DNA from: UBA3700 sp963592135
GTDB lineage: Bacteria; Bacillota; Clostridia; Christensenellales; UBA3700
Length of the DNA stretch: 5,193 nt
Assembly (NCBI GenBank): GCA_963592135.1
Contig: CAVAVP010000008.1
Location: forward strand, 1 to 5,193
Reading direction: 5' to 3'
Shown here piece after piece: positions 1 through 5,193 of this stretch. Each line of letters begins with the position of its first letter. The stretch's first letter is position 1. The position numbers and the translations under genes were made by a program. The notes below the pieces were generated by a model. The model had not been told where the DNA came from. It did no database searches and was given only the letters and a program-made list of their open reading frames with translations.

Positions 1-38
1 ATACTGTATTTTCCGGCAGTTTCACAATAGGGAATAGT
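1..38. other. Non-coding end of window, downstream of thiI
   Basis: This stretch looks slightly richer in G and C than its surroundings. It contains weak inverted matches (ACTG at 3-6 with CAGT at 17-20; TTCC at 11-14 with GGAA at 31-34) but no strong stem followed by a T-run, so I cannot call a terminator. The stretch is cut by the window edge. Confidence 0.4.
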
Positions 39-1211
39 CTATAAATTTGGTTTTAATTCGATTTTTTCTAAGTTTGCTATAGCTTGTTCAATTAGTTCAT
101 CTTCATTTTCAATCTTTTGATTTTCTTCAATAGCAACTTCAATTTTTGGCTTTATAACAGGAAAATCTGGAAGAAATACTGTACAACAATCAGGATATGG
201 AAGTTTAGACAAGTTAGCAGTACCAATTTTTTCTGCAGTATCCATTATTTCATATTTATCCATACCAATTAATGGTCTAAAAACTGGCAACAATTGAACT
301 GCTTCGTTTGTTGATGTTATGGATTGAACCGTTTGAGATGCAACTTGCGCTAAAGATTCACCAGTAATTAAAGCTTCGCATCCAATTCGATTTGCGAGCC
401 TCTCTGCTATCTTTATCATGATTCTACGCATAATAGTTATCATGAAATTAGCTTTACATTTTTCATGAATAGTCTCTTGTATTTGCGTAAATGGTACGAT
501 ATATAAGTCTATATTTCCACAATACTTTGTTAATTGTTGTGTTAAATCAATAACTTTTTGCTTTGCTTGAAGTGATGTATGAGGATATGAATGAAAATGA
601 ATTGCAGATATTTTCATTCCTCTTCTTGCCATACGCCATGCTGCAACTGGAGAATCAAAACCTCCAGAAATTAATACTAGCCCATGACCAGATACTCCAA
701 TAGGCATACCTTGTGCGCATAATATTTTTTCTGAGTAAATATATGTATAGCCTCTTTCTCTTATATCTACATTTATATTTACATCAGGATTATGCAAATC
801 AACTTTAACATCTTTAACATTATTAAGTATTACACCACCCATTTTAGCCGCAATTTCCGATGAGTTCAAAGAAAGTGTTTTATCGGCCCTAACACATGTA
901 ATTCTAAATGTTTGACCACTCTTTGGTGCATAATTTAAAACTTCATTTGAAATATTTTCAATTGAAGTTTCAATTTTTGAAGCAATAGACAATGAATGTA
1001 AGCCAAAAACTTTTGTTACCCTATCTACAATCTCATCTTGATCAAACTCAGAATATTCTTCAATATAATATCTATTTTGACTTTTCTTAAACTTATAGTT
1101 AATACCGGATAATTGTTTTTTAATATTATCTATTAATTTGTTATCAAAATAACTTTGATTTTTACCTTTTAAAAATATTTCACCTATTCTTAGAACTATT
1201 ACTTGACTCAT
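39..1211 (-). CDS. thiI: tRNA 4-thiouridine synthase ThiI (rhodanese-less form)
   Basis: A 390-residue protein that adenylates U8 of tRNA with ATP and exchanges the activated oxygen for sulfur, giving 4-thiouridine, a near-UV sensor. Domains in order: an N-terminal ferredoxin-like domain (about 1-60, MSQVIVLRIGEIFLKGKN), a THUMP tRNA-binding domain (about 60-165, including the HNPDVNINVDIRERG stretch) and a PP-loop ATPase domain (about 175-345) with the loop SGGFDSP (182-188) and GESLAQVASQT (284-294). The conserved PYPDCCTVFLP places a Cys pair at 342-343, the region of the catalytic Cys344 in E. coli. The protein ends in a short acidic helix. The C-terminal rhodanese domain of the E. coli enzyme (about 482 residues) is absent, as usual in Firmicutes, so sulfur must come directly from a desulfurase, here the gene just upstream. 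E. coli ThiI also serves thiamin thiazole synthesis; nothing here (no thi genes, no TPP riboswitch) points to that role. The ATG start gives the family N-terminus. Last gene of the cluster, stop TAG. Confidence 0.97.
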   Translation of the reverse strand: MSQVIVLRIGEIFLKGKNQSYFDNKLIDNIKKQLSGINYKFKKSQNRYYIEEYSEFDQDEIVDRVTKVFGLHSLSIASKIETSIENISNEVLNYAPKSGQTFRITCVRADKTLSLNSSEIAAKMGGVILNNVKDVKVDLHNPDVNINVDIRERGYTYIYSEKILCAQGMPIGVSGHGLVLISGGFDSPVAAWRMARRGMKISAIHFHSYPHTSLQAKQKVIDLTQQLTKYCGNIDLYIVPFTQIQETIHEKCKANFMITIMRRIMIKIAERLANRIGCEALITGESLAQVASQTVQSITSTNEAVQLLPVFRPLIGMDKYEIMDTAEKIGTANLSKLPYPDCCTVFLPDFPVIKPKIEVAIEENQKIENEDELIEQAIANLEKIELKPNL

Positions 1212-1212
1212 T

Positions 1213-2349
1213 TTATTTATGCAATTCCTTTTCTTTATTTAAAGCCTCTAATAAGCAATTTAAAGCGATATCTAAATCTTCTATAGATAAATCCCAATCA
1301 TAGCTTATTCTAAGCATTCCATCATAATATTTTGAATCCAACCCTAATGCCATTGGGATTCTTTTTAAACTTTTTTTAGCAGAACAAGCTGAACCAGTTC
1401 CTATAATTATATCCTTAGACTCAAGATAATGAACAACTCCTTCACCTCTTACATTTGGTATAGCAAACGATACTATATAAGGAGATGAAGCATTAACATT
1501 AGTGTTAACTATAACATTTTCAATTTTTTCATTTAAAAACTCAATGACATGATTTTGTAAATATCTAGCTTTCGTGTACTTTTCTTGAATATTTTCGAAC
1601 GTTTTATTAATTGCAACATTAAAAGCAGCAATTCCTGCTACATTTTCTGTTGCCGATCTTATATTATTTTCTTGTCCACCTCCAAATATGAATGTTCTTG
1701 GATTTACTATACTTTTAATATATACAGCGCCAACACCCTTAGGTCCATGAACCTTATGACTTGACATTGTAAAACAATCTACATTTAAATTTTTTATGTT
1801 TAACGGAACTTTACCAAATCCTTGAACTCCATCACAATGAAATATAACATTTTTATTTTTTAATTTTGCATAAGTTGATAATTCTTTTATCCGATTTAAA
1901 GCTCCTGTTTCATTACAAACAAGCATAATTGAAACGAGTACAACATCTTGTGTCATTTTCTTCTCAAAATCGCTAAAATCAACTCTACCATATTTATCTA
2001 CGTTAATATATTCAAGTTCATAACCTAATTCTTTTAACCTAAGTGCAGTATTGTTTATAGCTGCATGTTCAACAGATGAGATTAAAACTTTACCTTTTTT
2101 AGCTTTTATCGTTGAAAGTAAGCATAAGTTATCTCCTTCAGAGCCAGAGGCTGTAAAATAAATCTCCTCTTTTAAACAACCTAACTTTTTAGCTATATTA
2201 GCTCTTACTGAATTTATAACATTAAGAGGCTTTAAAGCTTGTGCATATAATGCAGATGGATTGAAATAAATATCACAAGAATATTTTTTGTATTCTTCTA
2301 AACATTCATCATACATTTTTGTTGTCGCTGCATTATCTAAATAAATCAT
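1213..2349 (-). CDS. PLP-dependent cysteine desulfurase (NifS/IscS family), probable sulfur donor to ThiI
   Basis: A 378-residue class V aminotransferase-fold enzyme that converts cysteine to alanine and holds the sulfur as a cysteine persulfide. Numbered from the ATG at 2349, the N-terminus MIYLDNAATT is the family hallmark. Other motifs are SGSEGDN (68-74), the PLP-stacking His in VEHAA (H95), the PLP-binding Asp in HCDGVQG (D173), the Schiff-base Lys in SSHKVHGPKG (K199), GGGQE with RSATEN (231-236), and the catalytic Cys in GTGSACSAKKS (C322). Length and catalytic loop fit the compact desulfurases found beside thiI in Gram-positives, such as B. subtilis NifZ, which supplies ThiI for tRNA 4-thiouridine. 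A GTG 12 bases upstream (2361) is in frame, but the Shine-Dalgarno GAGGA at 2355-2359 overlaps it and is correctly spaced from the ATG, so the ATG is preferred. The gene overlaps the preceding one by 17 bases and is followed by thiI after one base. Family certain; dedication to ThiI inferred from adjacency. No iscU, sufU or nifU scaffold gene is visible nearby. Confidence 0.96.
   Translation of the reverse strand: MIYLDNAATTKMYDECLEEYKKYSCDIYFNPSALYAQALKPLNVINSVRANIAKKLGCLKEEIYFTASGSEGDNLCLLSTIKAKKGKVLISSVEHAAINNTALRLKELGYELEYINVDKYGRVDFSDFEKKMTQDVVLVSIMLVCNETGALNRIKELSTYAKLKNKNVIFHCDGVQGFGKVPLNIKNLNVDCFTMSSHKVHGPKGVGAVYIKSIVNPRTFIFGGGQENNIRSATENVAGIAAFNVAINKTFENIQEKYTKARYLQNHVIEFLNEKIENVIVNTNVNASSPYIVSFAIPNVRGEGVVHYLESKDIIIGTGSACSAKKSLKRIPMALGLDSKYYDGMLRISYDWDLSIEDLDIALNCLLEALNKEKELHK
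1225..1232 (-). promoter_or_regulatory. Possible ribosome binding site of thiI, with long spacing
   Basis: The minus strand reads AAAAGGAA inside the end of the desulfurase coding region. From the AAGGA core to the thiI ATG there are about 14 bases, longer than the usual 5-9. No better site lies closer. Translation of thiI may depend partly on ribosomes finishing the desulfurase, whose stop is one base away. Confidence 0.45.
2333..2349 (-). other. 17-base coding overlap of the membrane-protein gene and the desulfurase gene
   Basis: The last codons of the 155-residue membrane protein (D-L-F-R-stop) are read in another frame from the first codons of the desulfurase (M-I-Y-L-D). An overlap of this kind is typical of translationally coupled genes in one operon and argues that the two are made from the same transcript. 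Confidence 0.85.
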
Positions 2350-2800
2350 ATTTATCCTCACAAGTTAACGCTGAATATAAAACATCATCTAGGTTTAATA
2401 TATATCTATCGCCATTTGATAATTCTACTAAATACTTGTCATATAAACAAGTTTTTGAATACAAACTTTTTATATTTTGCTCACCATTATATGGTGCTAT
2501 ATTTTTTATTTCAGACTTTTTTATAGTAACAAAAACATAAGCTTTTCTAAAAAATGTTTTTGTTACATTAAGCTCGCCTTTATAGTATGTATATTCTATT
2601 TTATATGTCATATAAATAGTAGATATTCTAAGTACAAGGAAAAACAAATAATCCAGTGCAATATAAAGAAATACTATTGGAAATAAAATGGCTGTTGCTA
2701 TCAAGAAAATATTTATCAAATCTACTAAAAATGCTAACCCTAAAATTATTAGGACTAATGGTTTAAGCTTATTGTTATGATAGCAGTAATTATGTCTCAT
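2333..2800 (-). CDS. Small two-helix membrane protein with a possible PH-like cytoplasmic domain, function unknown
   Basis: I do not firmly recognise this 155-residue protein. A short polar N-terminus rich in His and Asn (1-12) precedes a long hydrophobic stretch, about residues 13-58, that is long enough for two membrane helices in a hairpin. Positive charges on both flanks suggest that both ends face the cytoplasm. The remaining ~95 residues look beta-rich: alternating strands around EYTYYKGELNVTK (69-81), then KKSEIKNIAPYNG (94-106), then YLVELSNGDRYILN (123-136). This pattern recalls small clostridial proteins with a membrane hairpin plus a bacterial PH-like fold (DUF6106-type), but that is a memory-based resemblance, not a search result. 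The ATG start is forced by an in-frame TAA two codons upstream (2804-2806). No clear Shine-Dalgarno sequence precedes it. It begins 25 bases after mutS2 and its 3' end overlaps the desulfurase by 17 bases, so it is almost certainly co-expressed with both. Gene reality is supported by the tight packing and the coherent protein. Confidence 0.85.
   Translation of the reverse strand: MRHNYCYHNNKLKPLVLIILGLAFLVDLINIFLIATAILFPIVFLYIALDYLFFLVLRISTIYMTYKIEYTYYKGELNVTKTFFRKAYVFVTIKKSEIKNIAPYNGEQNIKSLYSKTCLYDKYLVELSNGDRYILNLDDVLYSALTCEDKYDLFR
2355..2359 (-). promoter_or_regulatory. Ribosome binding site of the desulfurase gene (decides the start)
   Basis: On the minus strand the sequence reads GAGGA, then TAAAT, then ATG (2349-2347). 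This is a good Shine-Dalgarno core at 5 bases from the ATG. It lies inside the last codons of the preceding membrane-protein gene and overlaps the alternative GTG (2361-2359), which it therefore cannot serve. Confidence 0.8.
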
Positions 2801-2825
2801 ATCTTACAAAACATCAAAGTATATA
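2801..2825 (-). other. Short AT-rich gap between mutS2 and the membrane-protein gene
   Basis: These 25 bases contain no hairpin with a T-run, so no terminator separates the genes, and no clear Shine-Dalgarno core. A 5-codon ATG frame (2814-2797) ends in TGA overlapping the ATG of the downstream gene, but it has no ribosome binding site and is probably chance. Confidence 0.6.
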
Positions 2826-5183
2826 TTATTTTATAGTAACTATTGTAACTCCGGTATCCCCTTCGCCATAGTTTCCTAATCTATACTTTTCTACAATAGG
2901 ACATTTTTTTAGATAATCCTGCACATATTTTCTCAAGATACCTTGTCCTTTTCCATGCACAATTCTTACCTCTTTATATCCTTTTGACTTTGCCTTATAT
3001 AAATAATCCTCGAGATTGTATAAAGCATCATCTGAATTTTGACCAACAATATTTAATTCACTTGTTATATTACTAGAATAGTCTCCACCATTAAAAGATA
3101 CCGAAACATTCTTTTCTTCCTTTTGTGCATCTAAAATCTTAGCTTTTTGCAAATCTTTTATTTTCATTTTTGAAGATAAAACCCCGATTTTTACGGTACA
3201 CTCTTTTTTGTTAGGCATTATATCTAAAACTGTTCCTATTTCATTTAAAGACTTAACAAAAACAGAATCGCCCTTCTTGATTTCCCCATTTTCTTTTTCA
3301 AAATGAATTTTTTCGTCTGATTTAACTTCTATTCTATTAAGTTTACCCTTTAATGCTCTTGCTTCATATAAAGCTTGTTCTGTACCTTCCTGAACTTTTT
3401 GTTTAATTTCTTCAACTAGTTCTTCGGCCTCATCTAAATAATCACCTAGTACTTCTTTTGCTGACTTTCTTAGTTTTTCCTCAAGTTTTTCTTTCTTTAA
3501 CTCAAGTTCAATAATTAATTGATCGTATTTTTCTACTTGATATTGTGCTTTTAAAAACTCAGCCTCCGCCTGAGCTTTTAAAGCGTCAGCCTCTCTTCTA
3601 TTTATTTCAGCGCCACGAATAATATTATTAAACTTATTATCTTCATCAGATATTAAAATTTTAGCCTTTTCAACTATGTCCTCTCTAAGTCCTAAAAGTT
3701 TAGCTATTTCAAGAGCATTAGAAGAAGCTGTTTGCCCCATAAGAAGTCTATATGTAGGCTTAAACGTTACTGGTTCAAAATCCATACCAGCAATATTTAC
3801 ACCATCGGTAGCGTAAGCATATTCTTTTAATTCTTTATAGTGTGAAGTTACAATTGTCTTTACATTCTTATTTTTTAAATAAGAAACTACAGCAATTGCA
3901 AGCGCAGCTCCCTCAACTGGATCTGTTCCGGCACCCAACTCATCAAATAAAACTAAATCATTTTTTGTAGCATTATTAGTTATATCAATAATAGTTTTTA
4001 AATGAGCCGAAAAGGTAGACAAATTATTTTCAATAGATTGATTGTCACCAATATCACAAAGAATATCATTAAATACAGATATATTTGTTTCCTCTCCCGC
4101 AGGAACAAATAAGCCGGACATAGCCATTAATGTTAATATTCCAACTAGTTTAATTGAAACCGTCTTTCCTCCTGTGTTTGGACCTGATATTAAAAGAGTA
4201 TTAAACTTTTCGCCCAAAGATACAGAAACTGGAACTACTTTATTTTTATCTAAAAGAGGATGTCTTCCTTTTTTTATATCAATGAAACCTTTATCATTTA
4301 ATAAAGGATAAATACCCTTTACCGACCTTGAATACTGAGCTTTTGCAAATATAATATCTAATTTTATTAAAGTACCATAAGTTTCAGATATTTCATAAAA
4401 TGATGCATCTATATCTTGAGATAAATTTCTTAAGATTTTTTCAATTTCAGCTTCTTCTTGTAATTGTAATTCTCTAAGTTCATTATTAAGCTCTACAATA
4501 GCTATAGGCTCTATATATGTTGTCTGTCCTGTTGCGGATTGATCATGAATTAAACCTTGAACTTGTGCTTTATACGCTGTTTTTACAGGAATAACATATC
4601 TATTATTTCTAATAGTTACAAGATTATCTTGCATAATTGATTCAAATTGAGAACCTCTTATATAGGATAAAATTTTTTCTCTTATTTTTCTATTTGTTTC
4701 AATTATAGATTGCCTTATCCAAGCTAGTTTTTGAGAAGCATTTGAAGAAACTTCTGTTTCAGATAATATACAACCATTAATTTTATCGTCCAAATCTGTA
4801 CCTACAAAAATTGCGTTTGTATACTCTCTTAATAATGGTAAATCATTATCCGGTGTGGATAGAATATTCTTTTTAACACTCTTTGCTACCTTTAAAAGTT
4901 TTGCTACCTTTAGTAACTGCTCACAATTAAGAGTTTTGCCTCTATGAGCAAGCTCAAGTGATTCTGTTACATCATCAAACCCAAATGAAACATTAAAACA
5001 AAGTTCATACATCATCTTATCTGCTTCTTTTGTTAGATTTAAATCTTTTATAACCTGATTTATTTCACATTTAGGTGTTAAAGTTAAAATAGAATTTTTT
5101 GCTGGCTTTGAATATGCAAAACTCGAAACTAAATTTAATATTTGGTTGTATTCTAGAACTTGTAGTGTTTGTTGATTAATCAT
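2826..5183 (-). CDS. mutS2: MutS2 ATPase with KOW and C-terminal Smr domain (ribosome-collision rescue / recombination-control protein)
   Basis: The 785-residue product has the normal length and domain order of MutS2. Residues 1 to about 300 are the MutS-like core and clamp helices. The ATPase follows, with Walker A GPNTGGKT (334-341), the signature stretch STFSAHL (389-395), Walker B LVLFDELGAGTDP (D414, E415) and the switch His in TSHYKE (H448). Next come a Lys/Glu/Ala-rich coiled coil (about 513-620), a KOW-like segment (about 636-680) and an Smr domain (about 709-785) with HGKGQGILR (743-751). The mismatch-reading N-terminal domain of MutS is absent, as in the family. In Bacillus subtilis MutS2 binds collided ribosomes and splits them; older work on other species proposed DNA-junction nuclease activity. 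The start MINQQTLQVLEYN matches the family N-terminus; only 10 upstream bases are visible and they show no ribosome binding site. In the Smr motif the usual LDLRG reads LNIVG (710-714), and the usual PGRSNA stretch reads TASSNA (485-490). First gene of the visible operon. The family call is near certain; the cellular role is inferred. Confidence 0.97.
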   Translation of the reverse strand: MINQQTLQVLEYNQILNLVSSFAYSKPAKNSILTLTPKCEINQVIKDLNLTKEADKMMYELCFNVSFGFDDVTESLELAHRGKTLNCEQLLKVAKLLKVAKSVKKNILSTPDNDLPLLREYTNAIFVGTDLDDKINGCILSETEVSSNASQKLAWIRQSIIETNRKIREKILSYIRGSQFESIMQDNLVTIRNNRYVIPVKTAYKAQVQGLIHDQSATGQTTYIEPIAIVELNNELRELQLQEEAEIEKILRNLSQDIDASFYEISETYGTLIKLDIIFAKAQYSRSVKGIYPLLNDKGFIDIKKGRHPLLDKNKVVPVSVSLGEKFNTLLISGPNTGGKTVSIKLVGILTLMAMSGLFVPAGEETNISVFNDILCDIGDNQSIENNLSTFSAHLKTIIDITNNATKNDLVLFDELGAGTDPVEGAALAIAVVSYLKNKNVKTIVTSHYKELKEYAYATDGVNIAGMDFEPVTFKPTYRLLMGQTASSNALEIAKLLGLREDIVEKAKILISDEDNKFNNIIRGAEINRREADALKAQAEAEFLKAQYQVEKYDQLIIELELKKEKLEEKLRKSAKEVLGDYLDEAEELVEEIKQKVQEGTEQALYEARALKGKLNRIEVKSDEKIHFEKENGEIKKGDSVFVKSLNEIGTVLDIMPNKKECTVKIGVLSSKMKIKDLQKAKILDAQKEEKNVSVSFNGGDYSSNITSELNIVGQNSDDALYNLEDYLYKAKSKGYKEVRIVHGKGQGILRKYVQDYLKKCPIVEKYRLGNYGEGDTGVTIVTIK

Positions 5184-5193
5184 AGATTAATAA

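Noticed and set aside
1..38. CRISPR repeat or terminator after thiI
   Set aside because: There is only one partial stretch, with no second copy, no strong stem and no T-run.
2319..2686. Two plus-strand open frames of 73 and 69 codons
   Set aside because: Both are antisense to the membrane-protein gene (the first also slightly to the desulfurase), and their low-complexity F/I/Y/K/S-rich products look like shadows of AT-rich coding DNA.
2797..2814. Five-codon upstream frame whose TGA overlaps the ATG of the membrane-protein gene
   Set aside because: It has no ribosome binding site, and such short frames are expected by chance in AT-rich DNA.
2833..2843. Small palindrome ATAGT-A-ACTAT at the end of mutS2
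   Set aside because: It is only 5 base pairs long with a one-base centre, which cannot fold as a hairpin, has no T-run, and lies within codons for the conserved C-terminus.
2814..2850. Possible internal promoter before the membrane-protein gene (TTACAA, 17 bases, TATATA on the minus strand)
   Set aside because: The -35 match is poor, and boxes of this quality occur throughout sequence this rich in A and T.
4042..4311. Open frame of 89 codons on the plus strand inside mutS2
   Set aside because: It lies fully antisense to the conserved ATPase domain including Walker A, has no recognisable protein features, and arises from the codon pattern of the real gene.
4881..4916. Near-tandem 18-base repeat in mutS2 (identical 13-base core at 4882-4894 and 4900-4912) encoding LLKVAK twice (residues 90-101)
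   Set aside because: From memory of the family pattern, this region aligns with other MutS2 proteins without a length change, so it is not an inserted duplication. The likeness is explained by a regular helix and limited codon choice.

Overview
The window holds four genes, all on the minus strand, packed with almost no intergenic space from about 5183 down to 39. In transcription order they are mutS2 (5183-2826), a small two-helix membrane protein of unknown function (2800-2333), a PLP-dependent cysteine desulfurase (2349-1213) and thiI (1211-39). The DNA is very AT-rich (about 30% GC by eye), and the gene set, ThiI form and codon use fit a low-GC Firmicute, most likely of the clostridial side. 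TGG is used for Trp and TAA or TAG for the stops, so nothing points to a mollicute genetic code. The species cannot be fixed from this sequence.

Layout: mutS2 opens at the right edge, with only 10 bases upstream of its ATG inside the window, so any promoter lies outside. A 25-base gap separates it from the membrane-protein gene. That gene overlaps the desulfurase start by 17 bases. The desulfurase stop and the thiI start are separated by one base. This spacing suggests a single transcript with translational coupling. Positions 1-38, past the thiI stop, are non-coding as far as can be seen, and no convincing terminator was found there.

Function: the desulfurase and ThiI form a known functional pair. 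The desulfurase takes sulfur from cysteine as a persulfide and hands it to ThiI, which activates tRNA with ATP and makes 4-thiouridine at position 8. This ThiI lacks the C-terminal rhodanese domain of the E. coli enzyme, as is usual in Gram-positives that have a dedicated partner desulfurase. MutS2 is a MutS-type ATPase with KOW and Smr domains, known in Bacillus as a sensor and splitter of collided ribosomes and earlier proposed to act in recombination control. Its neighbours thus all touch the tRNA/translation sphere, although a functional link with MutS2 is only inference. The Smr domain here has lost the D and R of the usual LDLRG motif.

No mobile element, CRISPR array, tRNA, rRNA or riboswitch was seen. 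The window is mostly housekeeping. The least explained part is the 155-residue membrane protein between mutS2 and the sulfur-transfer pair.
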